NCBI GenBank assembly: GCA_022701365.1
Contig: JAKUHH010000090.1
Span: 205,001-269,000, forward strand
Origin: Mycocentrospora acerina
Taxonomy: Eukaryota; Ascomycota; Dothideomycetes; Pleosporales
Direction of reading: 5' to 3'
Length of the DNA: 64,000 nt
Part shown: positions 1-11,777 of the stretch, piece by piece
How the letters are laid out: each line of letters begins with the position of its first letter
Position numbering within the stretch: position 1 is the first letter of the stretch
Translations under genes and position numbers: made by a program
Notes under the pieces: generated by a model
The model's input: only the letters and a program-made list of their open reading frames with translations
Told to the model about the DNA's origin: nothing
Database searches by the model: none

Positions 1-16
1 CCCCCCCCCCCCCCCC
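1..16. repeat. Poly-C homopolymer at the window edge
   Basis: The window opens with sixteen consecutive C bases, 25 bases past the stop codon of the MFS transporter read on the minus strand. It looks like a simple low-complexity tract. Its true length cannot be judged because the window begins inside it. Confidence 0.8.
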
Positions 17-40
17 TTCCTCCAACCCCCAAAAGCACAA

Positions 41-2151
41 CTACCAAAAAGTCACTTTATCCGCAACCCAATCCGTCGCCTTGAAAAACACATTGTGCCG
101 GTGGAAGTAGCTTCTGTTTCTCTTGCCGAGAATGTCTACTCTGGGTATTAGACACAAATTCAACATGAACAAAGAGAGAGAGAAAGGGGGGGGGAGGGGG
201 GAGGAGGGAATTTCTAAGAAAACAATCGAGACTCACACATTGGAATAGTAAGCAAGCATATCCCCACCTGGGCAGACCCCACGGCAATAAACACATTCTT
301 GATACTGTGCGTGTGCACCATCCAGTCAAATGCCTTGAACGTCAGGGCAAAGGAGAAGAAGTTTTTGAAGACGAGCAGGCAGGTAAAGGATTCGACGGAT
401 ATGTCGCCTGTAGAGAAGAAGTAGGTTAGTCATATATTTTTTTGATGAAAAAGGGGGTGGGGGGAAGAGTAGAGAAGTGAAGAGAAGAGAAAGAAAACAC
501 TCACGATGCGCATCAACAATATACAACGCGCTTCCCACTGCTCCACACACCATCCCCATGACCACGACTCCAAAGAAGAAATCAGGCCAAAACCATCCAT
601 ACTTGGCTGCGTTGTTGCTCGTCCACCCGAACCCGTACAATCCCGCGCCTCCCAGCACCAACTGCGGAATCACAAGCACCATGCGGAACTCGGGCTCGTA
701 GACGCCCTTGTTGCGCCGCGTGAGGAGATTGGCACTCCAGTCGGAGAAGATGCCCGTGAGTGCGAAGCCAAGCAGGGCCCCGACAAAGGCGCCAGTGTAC
801 ATGTAGCCGGTTTCTACTTCCCCGAACCAGAGCGGGGGGCCCAGCATGATGGCGGCGAGGACCACGCCGATGAGGACGGTGAAGCCGATGAGGACGCCTT
901 GGATGAGGCAGGACTGGGAGGGGTTAATAGACTGTAAATAGAGGTAGGGAGAGGTGGAAAACGTACCCATAGGATTCCTGGGTGCAGGAACAGGGAAAAG
1001 GGGCGGAGAAGGAGGTGCAGGTATTTTTCATCTGACTTGCGGCCGTTGAATAGAGCGAGGGATTGGACGAATGTCGCTTTTTGCGGGGGAGGATTAGATA
1101 AAGTGCGTTGTTCGGATGCGCCTTGTAGGATACGCGTCTTATCCTCCTCTTCTGCATTCACATTCACATTCACATTCGCATGTCCGTCTCTTTCGAGCTC
1201 CCCAGACGAAGTCTTTGACTCGGTCCCCAGAGCCTTCATCTCCGCGCCATCCGCAATCAGCAAGTTCCCCATGCTATCAATATCAAACTTCGAGTCCCTC
1301 ACATACGTCGTCTCGGGGCAGAACAGCACTACCAGTGGGAGCATCGCGCCCGCGAATATCGCCACAAAGTAAAACGTCCACTGGTACCCAATGTTCTTGC
1401 TAATCACCCCGACCACGACAGGCGTGAAGAAGGCGCCGCCAAACACGCAGAAGTTCGATAATGCCATGCGCACTCCCCGCTCATGCACGTGGTACATGTC
1501 CCCCACAGACGCATTCACCAGCGCCTCAAACGGCGCGAGCCCCACGCCTTGGAAAATGCGCGCCCACAGGAAGCTCGCATAGTTCTTGCCGGTTGCACCG
1601 CCCCAGACGCTGCTAATGATGATGATAATTGTTCCAAGAATATAGACATGTCGCTTGCCCCAGATACGCGCGCTGGGTACAAAGAGAAAGCCTGCAAGTC
1701 CGACGCCGAGGAGGTGGTACCCCGTGCATAGCGCCATGTCGGTGAGGGAGCGCTTGAAGAATATGGCGAGGGAGACGGTATTTGCAGCGAGGAGGGGAGA
1801 GAGCGTCGCAGCGATAACAGAAAGGAGGGAGAGAATCGCAATGATGGAGTCGCGTTTCCATAGAGGCCAGTTCTGGAAATGATCAATTCATGTTAGTCCC
1901 ATCTTGACATTGCAAAAAGGCGTAGGTAGAAACCGAACAATTAAATAAAATAAAAAATCCAAACATACAAGAGGATCATTTGGATCGTCCGACGGCTGGG
2001 GGACAAGCAGAATCTTGCCCGTCTTGTCGTACTTTAGATTCGCACTCCTCGCCACATTCCGCTCCAGTTCCCTCCTCTTCTCGCCCTCGAGCACCTGCGC
2101 CGTCCCAGGCACATTCCTCAGCTTGCGGTCTTCCAGAATACCGAGCCCCAT
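41..2151 (-). CDS. MFS transporter, fungal DHA1-like
   Basis: This is a predicted plasma-membrane or organellar proton antiporter of the major facilitator superfamily; its substrate cannot be read from sequence. Five exons give 588 residues: 1969-2151, 967-1872, 505-913, 237-407 and 41-138, and the spliced frame closes. The cytosolic N-terminus (about 60 residues) ends in DPNDPLNWPLWKRD, a signature of fungal MFS drug and polyamine-type exporters, and hydrophobic helices follow on both sides of a long central loop. That loop contains a short Asn-Val repeat. The C-terminal GKRNRSYFHRHN is also typical of the family. The last intron is best read with donor GTGAGT and acceptor CAGAG, because the alternative acceptor creates a stop. 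Cycloheximide- or Hol1-type exporters are the nearest family by eye. Confidence 0.85.
1149..1182. repeat. Hexanucleotide repeat inside the MFS loop
   Basis: CATTCA-type hexamers repeat about five times here. On the minus strand they encode the alternating Asn-Val run in the central cytosolic loop of the MFS transporter. A six-base unit keeps the frame, so copy number could vary without breaking the gene. Confidence 0.7.
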
Positions 2152-3270
2152 TGCGTTTTGGGTCTGCAGGGAAAAAAAAAGTCCAATGCTGGAATAACCT
2201 CTGCGTGCAAGTCTAGCGCACTGAATCGGACACGCGCGGAAACGCCCTGCTGGTTGTCGTTGTTGCTATTGTCGTCGTCGTTGTCGTCGTCGTCTTGCTT
2301 AACCACAATTAACCAATCATCAACTCAGTACACGGAAGCAGCGAAGAGATCGCGCAGCGCAGTATGTTGGAAATCGCAGTCATATGGCGCGTGACGAAAG
2401 AGGGGCGTCGTCGATATATAGAATTCCAGCCGTTGGGGCGGACAAGGCTGCGGGCAGAGTTGGGCCGAATGTGCATGGCGATCTAGTCTGGGGGCGGCAG
2501 AGGTACATTGGTGCGGCACGAGTACGCTTGGGCGTGGGGGATGGACTGCATGTCGACTCCTTCGACGATCTGTTGTCGGGAACTTGAATCATGCATGGTC
2601 ACGTTCAACTAAACCCTTCTTGACCTTTTGTAAAGTCTGCGACTGAAGCTAGTTTGATGGTTACGCAGTATTAATGTTTCCTCGTTGTATTGATCGGCGC
2701 TTTGTTAAACTATACTATCGCGCCGTTCCTCGGTCAATAACGATCATGGGCTGTGCAAACTCGACTCGCAGTAACATGATCAGCAACTTTAATAATACGG
2801 TATATTCAATCTCAGTACATGTTGCACCTGCATATCCCCCATTTCCCCATCCCCCCATTCCCGCACCCCTAAACACCAAATCTCCCTCCCTCCCTCTGCA
2901 GGTCTCTCAATCTAAGCCGATGAATCATCCAAAATCAAAGACACAATATCTCCTCCCATGATACATGTGTACTGCTATGCTCCCTCCACAATTCCCAAAA
3001 CAAAAACGCCGAATGGTGTAAACAAAAAAGAATAGCCAGGTCTAACGCCATGGAGATGGATGAAGGCGCTGAATTTAATCCTGGTATCAATATGCAGATG
3101 CATGTGTACGCCGGTGCCCGAATAAAAGACATGCAAGCAAATTCAGAGACTGATTAGGGAAGCAAAACTAAACACAACGGCTGAGAAAACAATGAGGGGC
3201 GTGGTGACCTGAACGCCCCTGATGACCGATTTAAACACCAAATATGCAATGCCATGTCTGCGCGTAATGA
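2152..3270. other. Intergenic, MFS promoter and Atg1 3' flank
   Basis: About 1.1 kb lies between the MFS start and the Atg1 stop. It contains a GTC/GTT trinucleotide run (2253-2296), a pyrimidine-rich stretch near 2830-2910 and no open frame that resembles a gene. It should hold the promoter of the MFS gene and the 3' UTR of Atg1. Confidence 0.6.
2253..2296. repeat. GTC/GTT trinucleotide repeat
   Basis: Degenerate GTC and GTT units run for about 44 bases, 100-145 bases upstream of the MFS transporter start codon. This is likely a simple microsatellite in its promoter or 5' UTR. Confidence 0.7.
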
Positions 3271-6200
3271 TCACCTCATATTTCCAAGTGACGAAGGTGA
3301 GCGGCTCGTCGAGTATGGCGATGGAGCACTTGTGATTGAAGCTCGTTTTTGCGCTTTCTGCAGCTCAAGCTTCTTCTTGAGCGAACGGTGTCGTCCTTTC
3401 ATTTGTTCGAGAACTGTAGCACATTAGTATATTGTTTGCTAGATGCTGTAGGCGGAAAACTTACGTTTCTGAATTGACTGCCTGTCCTCGCATTCAAGCC
3501 CATTAATCTCCTCACCATCAAGCTTGCGGCTGGACGTCTCGTCTTCTTCTTCGAGTATAGCCTCGAGCATGAGAATGGCGGTCCAGTAGTTGAGATCGCA
3601 GCCCGCAAGATCAGTGCCAACGAGCTCATTAACGGCTGCAGTCCTACTCATCTCGAGGGCTCGCTCGTACATTAGTTTCTCAGCTGTCACACCTGTAGTA
3701 AGGAGAATAGTCTCCGCGGTACCAATAGTGGTCGCAGAGCCTGATGCAGCTGACAAGTTATGGGGGTGGCTTGGATGGTCTATCGGGAGTTGCTGCTGGG
3801 CTTGCTTTAGCTTACGGGCAACAATTTCAGACTTGATGCAGCACTCGTTGAATCGATCTCGGACCCAGGAAACAACACGGTTCAGACGATCAGTGTATGA
3901 TGCCGCGCGACTCGCTGCTTCTGATGACGTGTTACGTCGATGCCTGTTCCAGTAGCTTCCAGTGACGTCCATGGCTTTATTGAGCATGGCAAGCGACTTG
4001 ACGTACAGGACCAAAGCTTCCTCAGAAATGATGAGTATAGTCTCAGGCGTCAGATCGTCATCGTCATCATCGTCTTCGATCAAGTCGTTGTTTGGCTTTC
4101 GTGCGACGCCTGTTGGACCTATGCCGAGCCCCTGGTCGCTGGGAGCAACCGGTACTAATTGCTTGTACTTGACTTCAGCGAAGCCATAGATGACATGACT
4201 CAATTGAGCCAGCTCTTCGATCTGCTTCACAGTGGCTGAATCCTCGTCTTTGCTGACGGTCCTTCCGCCGTCTCCTACGAGTAGCAAACTGCTTTGTGCT
4301 GTAGGATATGTGGGGAAGGCGGCGTAACCCTGAGGAGGCGGGGACACCCCTTTTTGCACTGGCGGTGAGAGCCCAAGACCTCGCATATTCACCATGTTCA
4401 TGGCTTTTGAGAGAGCCGAAGTCGCGCTTTCAAAGCTGGGACGATACTGTCGTCGAGGCTCGTAGGATTCGGTTCGGTGGTGCAGGATAGATGGCTTCTG
4501 CTGGATTTGTATGGCTCGTGACGGAATAGTTGCTCCAGTCGTTGAAGTCGGTGAGCCCTGGGTTGTCGCTCGACGTCGCAAGGAATTGTCTCGGCTGAGT
4601 ACACGGTCCCTTTGTGTTTGCGGGCTTGCAGCAATCTCGTCTGCCAACGCATCAATCTCCACGCGGCGCTTCTCTACAAACACAAACCCCTCGTCTAGGG
4701 CAGTATCTTGTGCAGCTCGTTCTGCTGCCTCTTTCATTGCGCCTGCCTCCGTCTTTGGTGGCATACGCTCGCGATCGAGATGCTCCTTGAGCGCAGAAGT
4801 AGACGGAGGTGGTCCATCTCGAGAAAATCGGCGCCGATGTCCAATTGAGTTGGGGTCTTGCAACGGTGTCGAACGGCCAGGCGCAGTGGCGGTACTGGTA
4901 AGCACCGGACGTCGTTGTTCACGCGAAGAAGTATGTTCCTCGATTGGATCTATTGGCGTGTTGCTTGTTCGTCGAATGGAAGATGTATGTCGTGGGGTAG
5001 ATGAATAATCGCCAGAAAGAGGTCGAGAGCCTGGTCGTGATGGTGGTGTATTTCCCGTTCCAATTGTCTCCCTCGGCGAGCGTGAACAAGGGCTCTCTGT
5101 AGCTCGTCGGTCGATCAATGGCAACTTTTGGATTCGCCTAGAAGACTCGACAGGCGGTTCTGGCTCTGAAGCCTGCATGGGAGGTTGTGGCAGATCTTCA
5201 TCAACAAGTCCAGGGATTTCTTCGCGGATTACTGGGTCTGAGAAGAAGCTTTCGTAAGACATGCGTTCGGTAGGTTTTCTCTTCAACAACGCGCGGATGA
5301 GAGTCTTCATGGCCCTACTAGAGATGATGTTCTCTGGAAATCTGATGTGATCCTTGCGTTCCTCGATCTTGCGCAGAAGCTCGACGTGGTTGTTTGCCCG
5401 GAATGGTGGTCGAGCACACATCATCTCAAATAGAACAGTTCCAACGGACCACAGGTCAGCCTTTGCATCATACTTCTCATAGCGCAGGATTTCTGGAGCC
5501 ATGTAGAGCGGAGATCCGCAGAGTGTTTCAGCCAAGGATGTTGTTGGTAGAATTCTTGCAAAACCGAAATCGGCGATTTTGAGCATCGGCAGTGAATCAA
5601 TTCCGAGCGCAGGAATTAGTGAGTTTGCATCAGCGGCCAGAGGCATACGTTCAAGAGTACCGCTTTGCGAATAGTACATGGAAGAGGGGTTTAGCAGAAG
5701 GTTCTGGGGCTTAAGATCTCGATGAATGTAGTTCTTTGATCTCAGAAATTCCAGAGCGCTAGCCATCTGCTTTGCGAAATGCCGCACGATTACTTCATTC
5801 AGTCCTCCTACGACTGGATTTGGATACTTTTCAATCATGCGCTGGGTTTGCGGGTGATTGATGAGATCTGCGCGTTTCTTGATAAATGCAGAAAGGTCTC
5901 CGAGTTCGCAAAACTCCATGATGATGTGCATGCGGGATGGTGTCTCGTGGCAGTCGATGAGGGAGACGATGTGTGGGTGGTGCAGGCTTCGCAGGATAGT
6001 GATTTCAGAGACCAGGTTGTCTTTGAGCTTCTTGTTCAACTTGTTCATATTGACAGACTTGATGGCAACAGCTGCTCTTTTTTCCTGTGTTCAAGTTAGC
6101 CCTTGTTCTTATCTCACGCAATATCACTCTCCCGAAGTGGATGCGACTGGCCTGGCAGTAGATGGGACGAAAGAAAAGGCACTGCATACTATGTGAATTC

Positions 6201-6342
6201 CCCTGTAGACTTCCGCAAAGCTCCCCTTGCCAATATGATCCATGCGCTTGAATTTCCCGATTATCTGCTCCGACGATGCAGACGACGACGGCGACGCTCC
6301 CGACCGGCGCGGGGCGTATGGGTTCGAACTTGGTGTAGCCAT
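3271..6342 (-). CDS. ATG1: Serine/threonine kinase Atg1 (autophagy initiation)
   Basis: Atg1/ULK kinase phosphorylates autophagy proteins and starts autophagosome formation at the pre-autophagosomal structure. Three exons (6190-6342, 3465-6084, 3271-3413) give 971 residues, close to other filamentous fungi. The N-terminal kinase domain has the Gly loop GKGSFAEVY at about 38-46, the VAIK lysine at 60, HRDLKPQN with its Asp at about 174 and DFGFAR at about 223. The insert after HRDLKPQN and the phrase [15 protein letters not shown] are Atg1-specific. A long Ser/Pro/Arg-rich middle region follows, then the C-terminal helical region that in yeast binds Atg13. The first 24 residues are Ser/Pro-rich before the kinase core. 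The last intron (3414-3464) is needed; reading through it would give a premature end. All catalytic residues are intact. Confidence 0.95.
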
Positions 6343-8212
6343 TTTGGCGGCGCTGGTTGCCCAGCTTAGTCCCAGTCCTCTCTCTCTGTGCGTGTGTGGG
6401 TGCGTGTGTGGTGTTCAGCTACCAGCGTAGATGTGGATACAAAGTGGAAGTGAGGGCGTTGCACATGGGCTGGTGGAAGCAGGGAGTCGCGAGTCAGGCG
6501 GATATGCGATGCGATGTCGGGTGTGATGTGGCTCTGGGCGGCGGGGTATTTGGGTGGTTGCGTTGCCGAGGGTTTCCGGTGTCGCGTCGTGGTGGTATGG
6601 TGTGGTGCGGCGTGGTGGGAGGCGAGCGGCGAGAATGGGGCACCTAGATGGCTGGCGGCGAGGCGTGGTGGACAAGCTATATGCCCTATGCGACTTGGGT
6701 GCAGGGCAGGAACGGGGCGTCGAGCAGGCCGGCGCAGAAAGGCAGAGGCAGGATGGAGGGCGCCGGGGGGTGGGCAAAGGATACGCAGGCTAATCAGGAA
6801 GACGACCGAGGGCGAGGAGAGGAGGAGCAACGAGCTGCAGGAGCGAGGGCAGTTGACGCATGCGAGGCCGCTGAGAGTCGAAGGGTCGAGGGTCGGTGCG
6901 TAACGCGCTAGAGCAGGCCGTTATCGTCGATAAGAGCTACGCGTGAAGCGTGCAGACGTGACTCGATTGCCCTCGCAGCGCAGCAGCAGGTCAAAGTACC
7001 TCCTGGTCGCAGGCCCAGCAGCCGCCCAGGCATCTTGCTGCCTCTCCTGCTGCGCTCCCCGCCGTATCTGAACCCATCCCGTGGCGCTGCGCCGGCACGA
7101 GCACCCCACCGGCCAGACAGGCTCCAGGTCATGGGATCAGAGTGAATGACGACCCTAGCACGCAATTCGCCGTGCTCTCGCGCCTTGGGTGACGCAAAGA
7201 GCGCCGTGCCATCCTCTTGCTGTGACTACCTCTCCAACAGACGCCCGCACAGCATACACGGGCCTGTCTGTCTGCAAGACATGCCTTGCTGCCTCGCGGC
7301 GTGGAGCGTGGTTGCGCGCGTTGCACCAATCGCGGCCCTCCCCGCGCCAACGCCTGCCCTTCATCTTCAGGCTGCATCTCCAGCTTATCGTGGGGAAGCC
7401 AGTCTCCTACTCCTTCCGGTGTCTGCCTGTATGCTTGATAGGCTGAGCCCCAGCAAGATACCTCTCAACAGCAGCTGCACTGCCGGTAGCCCTGGAGCCA
7501 CCCGGAGCATCCCTGGCACCAGGCACTCACAAGAACTCGTGACAATGCCGTATCATAGATCGACTGTGATCCGCCGGTTTGCATGACGCCACTCATTTGA
7601 ATTGATAGAGCGTAGGGCGGGTCTGACCATGGCCCCGACACGCTTGACGGTACTGTTAGACGACAAGCAGAGCATTCATTCACCTGCTGCGTGGTAGGAG
7701 AGAAGTCACTCATGGCATTGTGGTCGGCGTGCAATCGGCAGCAGGCGGCATGTCTCATTCAGCCTCACGCCAAGTCCAGGTGACAAGGTGACTCTTACAA
7801 AAGTAGTGGAGAGCTGAAGGCTGAGTACCAATGCACACACGTACCCACAGACGAGCCTGAGGCCCAAACGACCCAAGCCGCCAGACTCTCGGCCCCAGCA
7901 GGACCATCTGTAAATGCACCCCTCCTCTCTCCCTCTCCTTCAGATTCAAGCTCAACCCTAAACATCAATCCTACCCCTCTCCTTCTCTTTCCCTCACTCC
8001 TCACCTTTCCCCCACCCACCAACCCCGCAACACCATCCACAGCACAAAGCTACACCCAAACATCCACCCAGCACCCAAAAAAAGCCCCGCACGTCATCCC
8101 ACCCGCTCTCTCCTAGCCCAGCCCACCCAGCCCAACCCAACCGTCGCGCCTCTGACCCTGCATCAAAACATTTCCCAAAAAGCGGTGACTGAACCAAACT
8201 TGCCTCCCTCCC

Positions 8213-8232
8213 TTACTCACTCACTCACTCAC
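8213..8232. repeat. CACT tetranucleotide repeat
   Basis: About five tandem CACT units occur in a C/T-rich stretch of the ATG1-SEC59 intergenic region. It is a simple repeat with no visible function. Confidence 0.7.
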
Positions 8233-8360
8233 CATCTGAAACACACCAACACCACGTGAACAACGCACATGCATGTGTACCTGACTTGACCTTGAGCCTC
8301 ATGGCATCATCATGCACGACTAGCGGGAGGAAGAGGAAGGAAACAAAGAGCGAAGAAGGA

Positions 8361-8429
8361 GGATGACGACGACGACAGTGATGCTGATGTTGATGCTGAC
8401 GATGTTGATGTTGATGATGATGATGATAG
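8361..8429. repeat. GAT/GAC trinucleotide microsatellite
   Basis: A run of GAC, GAT and GTT triplets of roughly 70 bases. On the minus strand it reads as a His/Gln-rich open frame, but that frame has no other protein-like features, so I treat it as a microsatellite. Confidence 0.7.
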
Positions 8430-8927
8430 ATAGCCATGTGCACACATGGCTATTTCAAATCTCCATATGAATTAGCTATCTAGTGTATTTCCATTACGTT
8501 CCCTCTACCGAGTTTTCTCCTCGTAGAAACGTAAGCTACCGTTCGCTGTGTTTGTGGTCATACTTGTATGTATTTGTGTAGCGTGAGCGTCAGAATCTCC
8601 CTTGTCAGCGTGGGCTTATCTGGAACAAAGCGAGGAAGGAGTAATGAACTGTTTGTTATCTTGCTGATGTCTATCCAGAGAGCAGCGCGGCTGACTGCCG
8701 GGTTCAAAGGCGAGGGGGACGTTGATAGTGAAGAAAATGGGAAGATGATGAATGAGTCTTGGGTACTATACTGGACTAGACTACACTACACCATGTTCTA
8801 ATGTGATGTGATGCGATGCAATGTGAGATGTGAGAACGTGTCTACCTACGCGCCAATTACCCGCCGATCTAAAGGAGTATAGTGAAAGACAATGACAACT
8901 ACGAAGAAGGGAAGGTAAAGAAAAAGT

Positions 8928-11777
8928 CTACAACCTCACCCCCCTAACCAACACCCAAAGCACCACCGGCACAACCACATTATCGTTCCCGCCCGTCAAC
9001 ACCGCCTCGTTCAAACTCGCCCCGGCTGCACAAACCGCCGCCTTGATTAGAAACACCACCGCATCAATCGTAAACGCCACAAGCCCTTTAGACGATATGG
9101 GAGCACTCCCCCACCCCACCGCCAACCACACCTTCCCAAACGCCAGTCCGATTGTGACAGCGACGGCAAACGCAAGAGACCCCTCGAGCGACTTGCCCCC
9201 CGCCCACGGCCACTTTCTCCGCCCATAGCGGCGCCCGATAAGCGACGCGGCGGCGTCTCCCATGCCGACGCAAATCACTCCAGAGATCATACTTACGTCT
9301 CTGGTTTCCACGTCCCAGTCTTCCCATGGCTGGTCGCCTTTGCGCTTTACGCCGGCGAGACTCAACCAGAGAGGGATGGCGCATCCGATTAGGAGGAAAA
9401 TGTGGCTTACTACTACGGGGCCACGTAGGTCTCTGCCGTCTACGTAAGGGGTGAGGAATCGTGCGATGGGTTTGCTGAGCGGTGGGAGTTGGGATGCGCG
9501 GATGAGGTCGAGAAGTAGGAAGATGGCGAGGACGAGGGCGAGGGCGAGGGCGACGAAACAAGGGTCGATGTAGATGGTGGGGAGGAGCATGGCGACCATT
9601 GTTCCGTGGAAGACTTTGCGCCGTGTGTCGACTTCGACGACGGAGGAGAGGGAGAAGACGGAAAGGAGGCCTAATGCGATGGTTACGAGGCAGTAGATAC
9701 ATAGCAATAAGCGGGTGTTTGCTTCGCCGATGACGAGCGTGCGGATGTATTCTGCTGGCGCGAGGTTGGCGGGGAGGTCGTCGCTGTCTAGCATAGGAGG
9801 TAGTGGAATCCAGAATCCCAGGTCCCAGTGGAAGACTTCCCAGCGCAGACGTTGAATATTGCCAAAGAGGTAACTTAGTGCCCAACCAAAGGGCTCATGC
9901 GAATGCAGTGCGTACTTGCTGATGATGTGGCGGATGGGACCGAGAATCATTACGACGACAACAAAGTAGAAGTAGCCCGCGTAGATCCATTTCCTTACTG
10001 TCGCTTGTGTAGGAGTGAGAGAGAGGTATGATTGTGCGATAGATTTCGAGCGTTTGCGGTTCGAATATCGGTGTTTAGATGTGTGATCATCCGCAGCGAG
10101 ATTGGGTAGCGTATTCCTCCGCTTCTGTTTGGAGATATCTGGCCCGTCGACTTTGTCGTCATTTTCGACTGCAGATCCATTTGCTTCGTGCGAGGGCTGT
10201 AGCTCCCCTCCATTTGCCATATACGTGCTGGTTCGCACCAGACCCGATCTCATGCTCATAGTCTTCTGCAAAGGGTTCTTCAATGACAGTGAGATGTCAT
10301 CTGCATCACTATCAGACCCAGCAGCATGCTTTCCTCGCTTTGACCTCAGGCCCTCGTTCAACGTCTGAAGGAATGTCTGCTGTGCTTTGACAACATATCC
10401 AGCACGCCTAAATCTCCAACGCGGGATACGTGCGAGCGCAACACCCCACTTGAGTACCTTCCCACAAAGCACAAAGAGTCCAATCCCGCCAATCCATATG
10501 AGTGTCTTCAAGATACTCATCTGGGGAGAGTTGGAGAAGAAAAGAAGATTGATAAGCCCAATAGAGAGCAAATGTAGCTCTGTAGGGAGCAGACTGGTCG
10601 TAGTGAGGTAGTACAGCGGCGGAAGCAGAGCTTGATGCAGCGGGAAAAGAATGACCAGCAATTCAGGATCGAGCCCTTTGTCGGGAGGGGGTAGTTTCAG
10701 CTTGTATGGTGTCAGAGCTGACAATCGTGATGGTATGTCTGTGTTCTCCGAGGCAATTAATGGTAAGATGGAGACAAGCCAGTGAGTCGTGGAATAGCCC
10801 AACGCCGAGCTGCCATAGGGGATGAGTTGTGGTGGTAACGCCGCCAATCCAAGGAGTATATTTGGTAACAATGGCTTCTGGAACGTAGCAAAGAGGGATA
10901 TCGAGATCAGAACGGGTACAATGGCGGGGTAAAGTATGGGAGCTGGATCGAACGTAGCTGGTATCCGTATTCGCTGTCGAAATCGGAGGTTCGATGGGGG
11001 ATCTCTTCTCCGCGAGTAGTAGAGCAGTCGAAGAGGATATAACCCCAAAGCGGCGCCCATGACCAGAGCATGTATGCCCAATTCTACTGGCCGCAAATCA
11101 GTAAAGTCCACACCATCTCCGACCTCTCTCTCCAAGTACCCACCTCTATGCCACTGCAGCAGCTTATCCCAGTATCCACACCCATGCACAGCAAGAATAC
11201 TGATACCAGCCAGCAACACCGTCTCTGTCGTTCTCCTAACAAGCTCATTCCTCCGCCTCTTGAGATACTTCTGCCTCGCCGCCTTCGCCTCCTCATCCGT
11301 AGGCGACGACTCCCCCCTCACGGACCCCTCCCTCTTCTCCTCGAAATACTCCTTCGTATACCTGCGCCCCTCCTCATCGACCTGCGTAGGCGTCAACAAC
11401 GGGCTCGCCGCCCCGTCCTTCCCCTCACCCTGCAGATCGCGTAGACCCTTGCGCGGTCGCAATGGTGGGGCCGGAAGCGCTTTCACAAGCCCATATCCCT
11501 CGTCGTCTGCCTCGGTCCCGCTCTCGCTCGGCGATTGCGAGGCTCGTTTCCTGCGCTTCCTGCTGTCTTCATCGGATATTGTGTTGTCCGAGGGCCGAAG
11601 GGGCGTGCGGATGCGCGAGGCATTGCGGCTGGTGCGCGTGCTCGTGGGCTGTGTGCTGCGGATGTCGTCTCTGTGGCGGAGATATGGGTGGGGAGAGCGG
11701 CGGAATTGCTCGAGGAGCTCGACTTCAGGTCGCGCGGGCGCGTCTGCATGGCCGTCTGGTGGTTCCGAGTGCGCCAT
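8928..11777 (-). CDS. SEC59: Dolichol kinase Sec59
   Basis: Dolichol kinase uses CTP to phosphorylate dolichol in the ER membrane, supplying dolichyl phosphate for N-glycosylation, O-mannosylation and GPI anchors. A single exon encodes 949 residues, longer than yeast Sec59 because of an extended basic, Ser-rich cytosolic N-terminus (first 170 residues or so) and a polar loop in the middle. Many hydrophobic segments follow. The C-terminal third has the signature GDAAASLIGRRYGR followed by GKSLEGSLAF, the CTP-binding region of the family, and ends in hydrophobic helices. The start ATG at 11777 is the first in the frame. It is transcribed in the same direction as the aminopeptidase gene 0.6 kb upstream, with no sign of co-regulation. 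It supplies the same pathway as Sec53 further right. Confidence 0.9.
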   Translation of the reverse strand: MAHSEPPDGHADAPARPEVELLEQFRRSPHPYLRHRDDIRSTQPTSTRTSRNASRIRTPLRPSDNTISDEDSRKRRKRASQSPSESGTEADDEGYGLVKALPAPPLRPRKGLRDLQGEGKDGAASPLLTPTQVDEEGRRYTKEYFEEKREGSVRGESSPTDEEAKAARQKYLKRRRNELVRRTTETVLLAGISILAVHGCGYWDKLLQWHRGGYLEREVGDGVDFTDLRPVELGIHALVMGAALGLYPLRLLYYSRRRDPPSNLRFRQRIRIPATFDPAPILYPAIVPVLISISLFATFQKPLLPNILLGLAALPPQLIPYGSSALGYSTTHWLVSILPLIASENTDIPSRLSALTPYKLKLPPPDKGLDPELLVILFPLHQALLPPLYYLTTTSLLPTELHLLSIGLINLLFFSNSPQMSILKTLIWIGGIGLFVLCGKVLKWGVALARIPRWRFRRAGYVVKAQQTFLQTLNEGLRSKRGKHAAGSDSDADDISLSLKNPLQKTMSMRSGLVRTSTYMANGGELQPSHEANGSAVENDDKVDGPDISKQKRRNTLPNLAADDHTSKHRYSNRKRSKSIAQSYLSLTPTQATVRKWIYAGYFYFVVVVMILGPIRHIISKYALHSHEPFGWALSYLFGNIQRLRWEVFHWDLGFWIPLPPMLDSDDLPANLAPAEYIRTLVIGEANTRLLLCIYCLVTIALGLLSVFSLSSVVEVDTRRKVFHGTMVAMLLPTIYIDPCFVALALALVLAIFLLLDLIRASQLPPLSKPIARFLTPYVDGRDLRGPVVVSHIFLLIGCAIPLWLSLAGVKRKGDQPWEDWDVETRDVSMISGVICVGMGDAAASLIGRRYGRRKWPWAGGKSLEGSLAFAVAVTIGLAFGKVWLAVGWGSAPISSKGLVAFTIDAVVFLIKAAVCAAGASLNEAVLTGGNDNVVVPVVLWVLVRGVRL

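Larger units (their letters stand above)
6343..8927. other. Long intergenic region upstream of ATG1
   Basis: About 2.6 kb has no convincing gene. The part near ATG1 (6343-7600) is GC-rich with overlapping open frames on both strands, but none has recognisable domains. The rest contains a pyrimidine-rich stretch (7915-8160), a CACT repeat (about 8213-8232) and a GAT-rich microsatellite (8361-8429). It should hold the ATG1 promoter and 5' UTR and the SEC59 3' UTR. Confidence 0.5.

Noticed and set aside
6300..6330. GGTTCGAAC resembling a tRNA B box
   Set aside because: It lies inside the first exon of ATG1 and no A box or cloverleaf arms are present.
7146..7586. 146-codon plus-strand open frame upstream of ATG1
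   Set aside because: It has no domain, low-complexity Ser/Pro/Ala content and competing frames on the opposite strand; typical of chance frames in GC-rich DNA.
8225..8443. His/Gln-rich minus-strand open frame
   Set aside because: It is the translation of a GAT microsatellite and has no other protein-like features or splice context.
9088..9885. 265-codon Arg/Pro-rich minus-strand frame inside SEC59
   Set aside because: It is a shadow of the SEC59 coding sequence in another frame; composition is an artefact of GC-rich codons.
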